64,000 nt of DNA from Paenibacillus glycanilyticus (GTDB taxonomy: Bacteria; Bacillota; Bacilli; Paenibacillales; Paenibacillaceae), in assembly GCF_030161375.1 (NCBI RefSeq), contig NZ_BSSQ01000011.1, forward strand, positions 191,041 to 255,040. The letters run 5' to 3'. Below the pieces are notes generated by a model. It was not told the origin of the DNA. It made no database searches and was given only the letters and a program-made list of their open reading frames with translations. This document shows, one piece after another, positions 1-7,517 of the stretch. The position numbers and the translations under genes are program-made. Position 1 is the stretch's first letter; each line of letters begins with the position of its first letter.

Positions 1-55
1 ATAATCGATAATAGTAAGGTTGATTATAGCACATTTGTTCCTATTCAAACATCTA

Positions 56-83
56 TTGACGGGATATGTCCACTTGTTATAAA
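56..83 (+). promoter_or_regulatory. Candidate sigma-A promoter of the proS T-box transcript
   Basis: TTGACG at 56-61 and TATAAA at 78-83 are separated by 16 bp, upstream of the T-box leader. Spacing is one base short of ideal. The assignment rests on consensus match and on its place before the leader. Confidence 0.5.
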
Positions 84-111
84 GTTATCTAAATATTCAA
101 ACAGCATTGAA

Positions 112-354
112 CGAGGTCGATTTCCTAAGCATACGTTCATTCCAGAGAGGGAGCCCTCGGCTGCAAGGCTTCTATGATCGCTTACTTCATCATCCTGCCT
201 TGGGAGCTGCAGCGGCTGCTTATTGTATTGCCAGCCGGTTGCCGGGATCTATTCCCGTTATCAGTTAAGAGCCGATGGCAGTAGATCAACTATTCGGCTA
301 ATTAAGGGTGGTACCACGAGCACATTCGTCCCTTGCGAATGTGCTCTTTTTTTT
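112..354 (+). promoter_or_regulatory. T-box riboswitch leader, proline-specific (CCU specifier)
   Basis: The T-box sequence AGGGTGGTACCACG lies at 305-318, followed at once by a terminator hairpin. Upstream is Stem I-like sequence. A CCT triplet at 194-196 is followed by GCCTTGGGAG, which fits the usual specifier-purine-CC-TT-GAG arrangement, so the specifier codon reads as proline. Uncharged tRNA-Pro should bind here and favour the antiterminator. The downstream gene is prolyl-tRNA synthetase, which agrees. The 5' boundary is approximate. Confidence 0.9.
318..354 (+). terminator. T-box regulated intrinsic terminator
   Basis: GAGCACATTCG (318-328) pairs perfectly with CGAATGTGCTC (336-346), followed by eight Ts. 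Its 5' arm abuts the T-box bulge sequence, so terminator and antiterminator are mutually exclusive. Confidence 0.9.
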
Positions 355-378
355 CACATAAGTCAGGAGTGAGAACCT

Positions 379-2094
379 ATGCGTCAAAGTCAACTATTAT
401 TACCAACCTTGCGCGAAGCGCCGTCAGAAGCGGAAGCCGTAAGCCATCAGCTTATGCTACGGGCGGGATTAATCCGGCAACTTGCGGCCGGGATTTATAC
501 GTATCTGCCGCTTGGACGGCGCGTGCTGCGAAGGCTGGAGACGATTATCCGGGAAGAAATGGACAAGACCGGCGCGCAGGAAATTTGGATGCCGGCGATG
601 CAGCCGGCGGATCTATGGCGCCAGTCGGGCCGTTACGAACGATACGGTCCCGAGCTTGTCCGGCTAAGAGATAGACATGACCGTGAATTTGCGCTCGGGC
701 CTACGCATGAGGAAGTTATTACGGATCTCATGCGCGGAGAAATCAACTCCTACCGGCAGCTTCCTTCCACCTTGTATCAGATCCAGACGAAATTCAGGGA
801 CGAGAAACGGCCTCGGTACGGGCTTCTTAGAGGCAGAGAGTTTTTGATGAAGGATGCCTATTCCTTTGATGAATCGTGGGAGGGGCTCAATACCAGTTAC
901 GACAAGATGTATGAAGCGTATCACCGGATTTTCTCGCGCTGCGGCTTACGCTTCCGTCCGGTAGAAGCGGATGCGGGGACGATCGGCGGAGAGGGCGGCA
1001 CTCATGAATTCATGGCGCTGGCGGATATTGGGGAAGATACAATTGCAGCATGTACGCATTGTCAGTACGCGGCCAATCTGGAGAAAGCCAGTTACAGATT
1101 TGTAGAACTGCCTTTACAAAACGAAACTTCGGATATCGCGGAGCTGGAAAAAATCTATACGCCAAACGCGAGGAAAATAGAAGAGCTCGTTCAATCGCTG
1201 AACATTCCGTCCGATCATATATTGAAGACGTTGCTATTCCAGGCTGACGGCAAGCCGGTTGCCGTTGTTGTCCGCGGAGACCATGAAGTCAACGAGATCA
1301 AACTAGCCGGTTTGCTCAAGGCAAGTGAGCTGGAGCTGGTTGACCAGGCAACGGCGGAGCAGTTGACGGGCGCAAAGCTTGGCTTTGCCGGTCCAATCGG
1401 ACTCTCAATTCCGGTTATCGTGGATTATGCCGCTGCCCAAGTGCAATCTGGCTTGGCAGGGGCGAACGAAACGGATTTTCATTGGAAGAATGTCCGCGTA
1501 GGCATCCATTTCCAAATTGCTTTGCTCGGGGATATACGAAATGCCGTCCCGGGAGATGGTTGTCCGAATTGCACGGAAGGCCAGCTCCAAATGTACCGGG
1601 GGATCGAGGTTGGGCAAGTGTTCAAACTCGGCACGAAATACAGCGAAGCGATGAACGCCTCCTTTCTGGATGCAGAAGGGGTAGACAAACCAATCATCAT
1701 GGGCTGTTACGGAATCGGCATATCGAGAGTCATGTCCGCCGTTGTAGAGCAGCATTATGATGAGCAGGGGATTAGATGGCCGCTGGAACTTGCCCCTTAC
1801 CAAGTTCATATCGTACCTGTGTCCGCCAAAGACGAGACGCAAATGAAAGCAGCCGCCGAGCTTTACGGCAGCCTGATTGCGGCAGGGATTGAGGTATTGC
1901 TGGATGACCGGGACGAGCGTGCGGGAGTCAAGTTCAAGGACTCGGATCTCATTGGCATTCCGGTTCGGATCGTGGTCGGAAGACAGGCGGCGGAAGGTGT
2001 GCTGGAGCTGAAATACCGGCACGAGAAGGAAGCGCAGCAGTTATCTTCGGAAGAGGTACTGGCCGCAATCACAAACTTTTACCGTTCCAAATAG
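379..2094 (+). CDS. proS: Prolyl-tRNA synthetase
   Basis: Cytoplasmic class II aminoacyl-tRNA synthetase charging tRNA-Pro; 571 aa, the usual length for the bacterial type. Visible are the motif 2 region around residues 138-160 (FRDEKRPRYGLLRGREF, then MKDAYSF), the INS editing domain between roughly residues 225 and 405, motif 3 (CYGIGISRVMSAVVEQ), and a C-terminal anticodon-binding domain (PYQVHIVPV, LLDDRDERAGVKFKDSDLIG). AGGAG at 365-369 places the ATG. The gene sits directly behind a T-box leader with a proline specifier, so expression should respond to uncharged tRNA-Pro. A hairpin terminator follows, so it is probably monocistronic. Confidence 0.97.
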   Translation: MRQSQLLLPTLREAPSEAEAVSHQLMLRAGLIRQLAAGIYTYLPLGRRVLRRLETIIREEMDKTGAQEIWMPAMQPADLWRQSGRYERYGPELVRLRDRHDREFALGPTHEEVITDLMRGEINSYRQLPSTLYQIQTKFRDEKRPRYGLLRGREFLMKDAYSFDESWEGLNTSYDKMYEAYHRIFSRCGLRFRPVEADAGTIGGEGGTHEFMALADIGEDTIAACTHCQYAANLEKASYRFVELPLQNETSDIAELEKIYTPNARKIEELVQSLNIPSDHILKTLLFQADGKPVAVVVRGDHEVNEIKLAGLLKASELELVDQATAEQLTGAKLGFAGPIGLSIPVIVDYAAAQVQSGLAGANETDFHWKNVRVGIHFQIALLGDIRNAVPGDGCPNCTEGQLQMYRGIEVGQVFKLGTKYSEAMNASFLDAEGVDKPIIMGCYGIGISRVMSAVVEQHYDEQGIRWPLELAPYQVHIVPVSAKDETQMKAAAELYGSLIAAGIEVLLDDRDERAGVKFKDSDLIGIPVRIVVGRQAAEGVLELKYRHEKEAQQLSSEEVLAAITNFYRSK

Positions 2095-2106
2095 CTTTTG
2101 GAGGGC

Positions 2107-2146
2107 GGTCAGGTCGGCCAATTGGACGGCTTGACCATTTTTTTTT
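2107..2146 (+). terminator. Intrinsic terminator after proS
   Basis: GGTCAGGTCGGCC pairs imperfectly (G-U and mismatch allowed) with GGACGGCTTGACC, followed by a run of at least eight Ts. Confidence 0.75.
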
Positions 2147-2275
2147 CGAAATAGGCGAGCAATACTTTAAAATTAGTCAATAATCCAAGTTGCCAGAACA
2201 TAAGATGGAGTATAAGATAGAGGTAAGAACAAATTGTCAGACTATTTCGTCAAATGCTTGAAAGGAGGGATTGCC

Positions 2276-2872
2276 GTGAATAAGAGCTACGAAGTCGAAT
2301 ATTGTAATTTGGAGCTGCGTTTTGACCGCCGGCAAATCCAGAACCTCATCCGTGATCTCATTCAGGAAGGGTACTCCTTGTATTGGAGCGAGACGGAGGG
2401 GCAGTTCCTCATTTCTATTCGTACAGGTCGTAAGCTCGTAAAATTAAGGTTTCAGCGGATGAAAAACCGTTACAAGATCGTTGGGGATTACACCATTAAG
2501 GACGAGAAGCTGTCGGAGTTGCTTGAAAAGCTTATTAATGACACACGTGGGCATGCGATAGTCAAGCGGATCAAAGATCGTCAGATCGTCATTGAGAACA
2601 TCATGTTTGGTGAAATAATACGACTTGTGGAGGTGTCCGGAATGGAACATCGGATCATTTATCAAAAGAAGCCATTCGTAACAATAGAGGAAATGATTAA
2701 GGCTTTTCAATCGAAACGCGCCGAGGAACGCGCAGTGGTGCTGCGTTATGAGCTGGATTACGAACTGACCGTATTGTATGACGCGCTGCAGGAGAATAAT
2801 GAAGAAGCCATCGCAGAGTCGAAGGAAAAGCTTGCGTTGCTCCGTTCGGAGATGCTGCAACTCGAACTTTAG
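2276..2872 (+). CDS. Conserved-looking hypothetical protein, 198 aa
   Basis: Function not recognised. The GTG at 2276 is preferred because AAAGGAGGG (2261-2269) lies just upstream; the frame is open further 5' to a TTG at 2234 that has no ribosome site. The product is soluble, charged and has no signal peptide or membrane segment. The first half alternates short strand-like and helical stretches (LELRFDRRQIQNLIRDLIQ). The C-terminal 60 residues are a helical, Glu/Arg-rich stretch that may form a coiled coil. A possible promoter is TTGCCA (2190-2195), 17 bp, TAAGAT (2213-2218). It stands alone between two terminators. Confidence 0.75.
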   Translation: MNKSYEVEYCNLELRFDRRQIQNLIRDLIQEGYSLYWSETEGQFLISIRTGRKLVKLRFQRMKNRYKIVGDYTIKDEKLSELLEKLINDTRGHAIVKRIKDRQIVIENIMFGEIIRLVEVSGMEHRIIYQKKPFVTIEEMIKAFQSKRAEERAVVLRYELDYELTVLYDALQENNEEAIAESKEKLALLRSEMLQLEL

Positions 2873-2905
2873 AGCTCTTGATATAAAAAAATAACCCTTA
2901 AAAAT

Positions 2906-2956
2906 GCGAATCCATGGATTGATTCTTTATGAATCACGAAATGGGTTCGTTTTTTG
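2906..2956 (+). terminator. Intrinsic terminator, two-part stem
   Basis: GCGAATCCAT (2906-2915) pairs with ATGGGTTCGT (2941-2950) using G-U pairs, and an inner GATTC/GAATC stem closes the loop; six Ts follow. Confidence 0.65.
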
Positions 2957-3130
2957 CTTTTTCTGGTTAGCATTTCTTCGCAATATAAGGTAAACTTTCT
3001 AAAGCGGTCAGGAAATCTAATGAGAGATTAGCGACAAATTCCGCGCAAATGGTTTTCATCTCCTTGCAAAAGGAGTAATATAAGACTATTGAAGACCAAC
3101 ATATTATAAAAAAAAGGATGGAAGAACCAA

Positions 3131-4543
3131 ATGGCAAAACAGCAAATCGGCGTTATCGGCCTTGCAGTCATGGGTAAAAACCTTGCCCTGAACATTGAGA
3201 GCAGAGGCTTCACAGTATCGGTTTACAACCGTTCCCGCGAGAAAACAGACGAGTTGATCAAAGAATCCGCAGGCAAAAACCTTGTTCCTGCTTATACGGT
3301 TGAAGAATTCGTGCAATCGCTCGAATCCCCGCGCAAAATCCTGATCATGGTACAAGCTGGCGCAGGTACTGACGCAACAATCGACGCGCTTGTTCCTCAT
3401 CTGGACAAAGGCGACATCATCATCGACGGCGGCAACGCATACTTCCCTGATACGGTTCGCCGCAGCAAAGCTCTTGAAGAGCAAGGCATCCGCTTCATCG
3501 GTACCGGCGTATCCGGCGGCGAAGAAGGCGCGCTGAAAGGTCCTTCGATCATGCCTGGCGGCCAAGAATCCGCGTACAAGCTGGTTGAGCCTATCCTTAC
3601 TGCAATCTCGGCAAAAGTCGGCGACGACGCTTGCTGCACATATATCGGTCCAGACGGTGCCGGCCATTATGTAAAAATGGTTCACAACGGTATCGAGTAC
3701 GGCGACATGCAGCTCATCTGCGAAGCTTATGACCTGCTGAAAAACACGCTTGACCTGAACGCTGAAGAGCTTCACAGCATCTTCACGGAGTGGAACAAAG
3801 GCGAACTCGACTCCTACCTGATCGAGATCACTGCTGACATCTTCTCCAAATACGATGCTGAGACTGGCAAGCCTATGGTTGACGTGATCCTTGACTCCGC
3901 CGGCCAAAAAGGCACAGGCAAATGGACAAGCCAAAGCTCCCTTGACCTTGGCGTGCCACTGTCGATCATCACAGAATCCGTATTTACTCGCTTCCTGTCC
4001 GCTATGAAAGAAGAGCGTATCGCAGCTAGCAAAGTTCTGAACGGTCCTGAGAAAAAACCTTTCCAAGGCGACAAAGCAGCATTCATCGAATCCGTTCGCA
4101 AAGCGCTGTTCGCTTCGAAAATCTGCTCGTACGCACAAGGCTTCGCTCAAATGCGCGCAGCATCCGAAGAGTATGATTGGAACCTTCGTTACGGCGATAT
4201 CGCTATGATCTTCCGCGGCGGCTGCATCATCCGTGCACGCTTCCTGCAAAACATCAAAGACGCTTACGACCGCGACGCTAACCTTCGCAACCTGCTTCTT
4301 GATCCTTACTTCCAAGGCATCGTTGAGTCGTACCAAGGCGCATGGCGCGAAGTGGTTGGCACAGCAGTAGCAAACGGCGTTCCAGTGCCTGCATTCGCAA
4401 GCGCTCTGTCGTACTTCGACAGCTACCGCACAGAGCGTCTGCCTGCGAACTTGCTTCAAGCGCAACGCGACTACTTCGGCGCACACACGTTCAAACGCGT
4501 GGACAAAGAAGGTTCGTTCCACCACAACTGGATGAATTCCTAA
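3131..4543 (+). CDS. gnd: 6-phosphogluconate dehydrogenase, decarboxylating
   Basis: Oxidises 6-phosphogluconate to ribulose 5-phosphate with release of CO2 in the oxidative pentose phosphate pathway; cytoplasmic. 470 aa, the full family length. It has an N-terminal nucleotide-binding fold ([20 protein letters not shown]), the [13 protein letters not shown] region, the substrate motif [21 protein letters not shown], the catalytic [10 protein letters not shown] stretch, and the C-terminal FHHNW. Codon use differs from neighbours: isoleucine is almost always ATC and many codons end in C, as expected of a highly expressed gene. A ribosome site AAGGATGG precedes the ATG. A long open frame also exists on the opposite strand, which is a by-product of this codon bias. 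Confidence 0.97.
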   Translation: MAKQQIGVIGLAVMGKNLALNIESRGFTVSVYNRSREKTDELIKESAGKNLVPAYTVEEFVQSLESPRKILIMVQAGAGTDATIDALVPHLDKGDIIIDGGNAYFPDTVRRSKALEEQGIRFIGTGVSGGEEGALKGPSIMPGGQESAYKLVEPILTAISAKVGDDACCTYIGPDGAGHYVKMVHNGIEYGDMQLICEAYDLLKNTLDLNAEELHSIFTEWNKGELDSYLIEITADIFSKYDAETGKPMVDVILDSAGQKGTGKWTSQSSLDLGVPLSIITESVFTRFLSAMKEERIAASKVLNGPEKKPFQGDKAAFIESVRKALFASKICSYAQGFAQMRAASEEYDWNLRYGDIAMIFRGGCIIRARFLQNIKDAYDRDANLRNLLLDPYFQGIVESYQGAWREVVGTAVANGVPVPAFASALSYFDSYRTERLPANLLQAQRDYFGAHTFKRVDKEGSFHHNWMNS

Positions 4544-4553
4544 TCCGGATCAA

Positions 4554-4850
4554 TTATTTTAGTCCGTATGAGGCTTCAATGAGACATTGGCGCAGGCGAC
4601 TTGCTTCCTGATCGGAGTAATGCTTGCGCCGAATGAGCAACATGGAAGCTTCGGCGAAATAATGAAAGTTTCTTAATAAGCGTGGCTGCGAAAGGCTCCT
4701 TAATGCAGGGTCCTCGTCAGCCACCTTTTTTTTAATGTATTCCAGCATCCAAATCACGTCTTCGCGGCATAACGGGTGATCAGGGCTTAAGATTCGATCG
4801 ATTCTAGCGCTCGTTGGGTGGGAAGCATGCAAATTCGATTCACTGGTCAT
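4554..4850 (-). CDS. Small hypothetical protein, 98 aa
   Basis: Function not recognised. The ATG at 4850 is chosen because AGGAG (4865-4861) is ten bases upstream; an in-frame ATG at 4895 has no ribosome site. The product is soluble and helical, with a basic middle section (WMLEYIKKKVADEDPALRSL) and a C-terminal helix rich in Arg and Glu. It converges on gnd with only ten bases between the stop codons and no clear terminator in the gap. Confidence 0.65.
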   Translation of the reverse strand: MTSESNLHASHPTSARIDRILSPDHPLCREDVIWMLEYIKKKVADEDPALRSLSQPRLLRNFHYFAEASMLLIRRKHYSDQEASRLRQCLIEASYGLK

Positions 4851-4993
4851 GCCATCTTCACTCCTATTTGTGATATAAGCATCAGTATCATCCATACGGC
4901 ATATGCAACATTTTTATACCCTATTCCTGAGAAAAAATGATATGATGTTGTGAGGCCGTTAACCGTGAAATGACAAACAGGGGAGTTCTTGCA

Positions 4994-5506
4994 TTGGAAC
5001 AGCGCATAAGCAAAATTATATTGGTAGGCTTTATGGGGACAGGCAAGTCAACCGTCAGCCGATTGCTTGCGGAGCAGCTGGGCTGGTCCCGATATGATTC
5101 GGATGAAGTGATCGAAGAGACGGAAGGAACCATTTCCGTGTTGTTCGATACGCATGGCGAGTCCGGATTCCGCAACATTGAGAGCAAAGTGCTCGTCTCG
5201 CTGCTGGAGTCGGAGGAGCGTTCGATTATCGCGACAGGCGGCGGTTGCGTTCTAATGGAGCAAAACCGCGAAGCTATGCTAAAGCATGGTTTTGTTGTCG
5301 CTCTTACGGCAGATGCCGGGCATATTATTGAACGAGTAAAAGCCGATACGTCCCGCCCGCTGTTACAAGGGGATATTGCGGGGAACGTTCACCGGATCAT
5401 GGAGCAGCGCAAACATGCGTATGATTTTGCGCATCTCAGACTGGATACGACGTCATTATCGCCGCAGGACGCGGCAGATATGATCATACAAGCTTTGCAG
5501 AAATAA
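4994..5506 (+). CDS. aroK: Shikimate kinase
   Basis: Phosphorylates shikimate with ATP to shikimate 3-phosphate, step five of the common aromatic pathway. About 170 aa, typical. It has a Walker A loop GFMGTGKST near residues 11-19, the DSDEVIEETEG substrate region, FRNIESKVL, the ATGGG motif of the shikimate pocket, and an RPLL lid arginine. The TTG at 4994 is preferred over the ATG at 4970 because AGGGGAG (4979-4985) sits eight bases before the TTG. Next downstream is an EPSP synthase, the following step of the pathway, 51 bp away and probably co-transcribed. Confidence 0.93.
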   Translation: MEQRISKIILVGFMGTGKSTVSRLLAEQLGWSRYDSDEVIEETEGTISVLFDTHGESGFRNIESKVLVSLLESEERSIIATGGGCVLMEQNREAMLKHGFVVALTADAGHIIERVKADTSRPLLQGDIAGNVHRIMEQRKHAYDFAHLRLDTTSLSPQDAADMIIQALQK

Positions 5507-5557
5507 TCAGCATGCCCTAGCAACCCTAACCTATACGAGAAGGAGAAATGCTGCACA

Positions 5558-6850
5558 ATGGATGTTATCGTTACACCTACTCCAACACTTCAAGGGGAAA
5601 TTCAAGCGCTTTCCTCTAAAAACTATACGACTCGCTACCTGCTAGTTGCCGCGCTTGCAGAGGGGACAAGCACGATCTACTATCCTGCTCATAGCGAAGA
5701 CAGTGACGCGATGCGCCGTTGTATTCGCGATTTGGGAGCGATTGTAGAAGAAGATGACGAGAAAATCGTCATTACCGGTTTTGGCAGAAATCCGAAAGCA
5801 GTGGATCAACTGGATGTAGGCAACGCCGGCGCCGTTCTTCGCTTCCTCATGGCGATTGCTTCGCTGTGCCCGGATGTAACGTTTATTAACCGTTACCCGG
5901 ATTCGCTTGGCAAACGTCCACATAACGATCTGATCGATGCGCTTGGCCAAATGGGCGTAAAGATTGAACATAATGAAGGCAAGCTGCCGATCCGCATTCA
6001 AGGCGGAGCGCCAAAAGGCGGCAAAATTCAAGTGTCCGGCAATGTTAGCTCGCAATTCTTAAGCGCGCTTCTGTTCCTTACTCCGCTGCTTGAGGAAGAC
6101 AGCGAGATTGAAGTGCTTCATGACCTGAAATCCAAAGTTGTCGTTGGACAAACGCTTGAAGTGCTGGAGCAGGCGGGTATCGTCATCCATGCAAGCGAAG
6201 ACCTGATGCATTACCGCGTGCCGGGCAACCAGAAGTACGCAGCGAAGAATTATGTTGTTCAAGGCGATTATCCGGGCTCCGCGGCTATTCTCGCAGCAGC
6301 TGCCGTAACCAATTCGGATGTTATCGTACACCGTCTGGAAGAGAACAGCAAACAAGGCGAACGCGCCGTAGTTGACGTGCTTCGCATGATGGAAGTGCCT
6401 ATGACGCATGAGAACGGCATTGTGCACGTGAAGGGCAACGGCAAGCTTAAGGCTGTCGAGTTCGACGGCGATAAAGCTACGGATGCGGTACTCGCTATGG
6501 TTGCTGCGGCTGTATTCGCTGAAGGCACGTCGCGGTTCTATGATGTTGAGAATCTTAGATACAAAGAATGCGACCGGATTACGGATTACCTGAACGAACT
6601 GCGCAAAGCAGGCGCAAACGTGGAAGAACGCCAAGCGGAAATTATTGTTCACGGCCGTCCGGAAGGCGTGGAAGGCGGCGTGGAAATTAATGCGCATTAT
6701 GACCATCGTGTCATTATGGCGCTTACCGTAGTTGGACTGCGCGCCAAAAATCCGATCCGGATCCGCGACGCGCATCATGTTGCTAAATCTTATCCGATTT
6801 ATTTCGATCATTTGAAAGCGTTAGGCGCTAACGTGGAATGGGTAGAATAA
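5558..6850 (+). CDS. aroA: EPSP synthase (3-phosphoshikimate 1-carboxyvinyltransferase), divergent type
   Basis: Expected to transfer enolpyruvate from PEP to shikimate 3-phosphate. 430 aa, two-domain inside-out barrel family. Aligned by eye to the E. coli enzyme, the PEP and catalytic residues are kept: K21 and R26 (SSKNYTTR), the RP pair near 121-122, SSQ in NVSSQFLSALL, the Asp in ATDAVLAM, KECDR, the Arg in YDHRVIMA, and the Lys in HVAKSYP. Several family positions differ: GNAGTAMRP reads GNAGAVLRF (A92 and F96 in place of Thr and Pro), the Ser after the first Lys is Asn, and SKPY reads SKVV. Position after aroK supports the role. Activity is probable but unproven. Confidence 0.85.
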   Translation: MDVIVTPTPTLQGEIQALSSKNYTTRYLLVAALAEGTSTIYYPAHSEDSDAMRRCIRDLGAIVEEDDEKIVITGFGRNPKAVDQLDVGNAGAVLRFLMAIASLCPDVTFINRYPDSLGKRPHNDLIDALGQMGVKIEHNEGKLPIRIQGGAPKGGKIQVSGNVSSQFLSALLFLTPLLEEDSEIEVLHDLKSKVVVGQTLEVLEQAGIVIHASEDLMHYRVPGNQKYAAKNYVVQGDYPGSAAILAAAAVTNSDVIVHRLEENSKQGERAVVDVLRMMEVPMTHENGIVHVKGNGKLKAVEFDGDKATDAVLAMVAAAVFAEGTSRFYDVENLRYKECDRITDYLNELRKAGANVEERQAEIIVHGRPEGVEGGVEINAHYDHRVIMALTVVGLRAKNPIRIRDAHHVAKSYPIYFDHLKALGANVEWVE

Positions 6851-6880
6851 AGGAAAAAGGATGAAAGCGAGGCGCTGATT

Positions 6881-7315
6881 ATGGCATTTGAGAATCCGAC
6901 CCGAGATGAGATTAAGGAAATCCTGCTGGCAAGCCATACGATTGCCGTAGTTGGTTTGTCCGACAAACCGGACCGAGTGTCTTATATGGTATCGGAAGCG
7001 ATGCAGAAGAAGGGCTACCGCATTATTCCGGTAAACCCCGGGGCAGAGACGATCCTTGGCGAAAAAAGTTACGCAAGCTTAGCGGATATTCCAGAGCCGG
7101 TGGACATCGTTAATGTATTCCGCCGTCCCGAGCATACGCCGCCGATTGCCGAGGAAGCAGTAGCGATCGGAGCGAAAGCTTTATGGCTGCAATTAGGCAT
7201 CGCTAATGATGAAGCGGCCAAAATTGCGGCAGAAGGCCGACTTCGAGTAATTATGGACCGATGCATTAAGGTAGAGGATTCCAATCTGCTGCCAAGCGGG
7301 AAGCAAACGTCATAA
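6881..7315 (+). CDS. CoA-binding domain protein (YccU/YneT type)
   Basis: Single-domain Rossmann-fold protein, 144 aa, of the CoA_binding_2 family, to which B. subtilis YneT belongs. Visible are AVVGLSDKPDRVSYMVSEAM, a glycine-bearing nucleotide or CoA loop, and IIPVNPGAETILGEKSYASL, characteristic of the family. A Cys-containing MDRCIKVED lies near the end. No enzyme activity is established for the family. It follows aroA by 30 bp in the same direction and may share its transcript. Confidence 0.85.
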   Translation: MAFENPTRDEIKEILLASHTIAVVGLSDKPDRVSYMVSEAMQKKGYRIIPVNPGAETILGEKSYASLADIPEPVDIVNVFRRPEHTPPIAEEAVAIGAKALWLQLGIANDEAAKIAAEGRLRVIMDRCIKVEDSNLLPSGKQTS

Positions 7316-7345
7316 ACAGTGTCTTTACGTTATACCTTTTACAAT

Positions 7346-7369
7346 GGCGGGCCATCTGGCCCGTCTTTG
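7346..7369 (+). terminator. Possible terminator, weak T-run
   Basis: CGGGCC (7348-7353) pairs with GGCCCG (7358-7363) around a four-base loop. The following TCTTTGC is a poor T-run, so termination may be partial. Confidence 0.4.
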
Positions 7370-7371
7370 CT

Positions 7372-7400
7372 TTGACAAAAAAGCATGAACACCGTACCAT
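7372..7400 (+). promoter_or_regulatory. Candidate promoter of the PTS operon
   Basis: TTGACA (7372-7377), 17 bp, TACCAT (7395-7400). Transcription from here would give a leader of about 110 bases that contains the palindromic repeats at 7417-7503. Confidence 0.45.
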
Positions 7401-7416
7401 CGATATAGAGATTACG

Positions 7417-7503
7417 ATGCTTACGAAGTAAGAATTGCTTTGCAATTCTTTAAGTCCATGCTTACGAAGTAAGAATTATCGCAAAGAACGCGCTAATTCT
7501 TTT
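7417..7503 (+). repeat. Tandem palindromic element in the PTS operon leader
   Basis: The same 20 bases occur at 7417-7436 and 7458-7477, 41 bp apart. Each begins ATGCTTACGAAGTAAG, which contains the inverted repeat CTTAC-GAA-GTAAG. The first copy runs into a hairpin AAGAATTGC/GCAATTCTT (7430-7450). The second runs into a longer hairpin AAGAATTA/TAATTCTT (7471-7501) followed by Ts just before the ribosome site. A related element lies at 18518-18555. Whether it is a dispersed repeat family or a specific antiterminator target cannot be settled from this window. Confidence 0.7.
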
Positions 7504-7517
7504 CAGGAGGTGACAAA

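Noticed and set aside
3104-4525. A 473-codon open frame on the minus strand, almost the full length of gnd
   Set aside because: It mirrors gnd exactly, and its product is rich in Cys, Phe and Val as expected from reading the complement of a gene with strong codon bias. No ribosome site and no family match; gnd itself is unmistakable.
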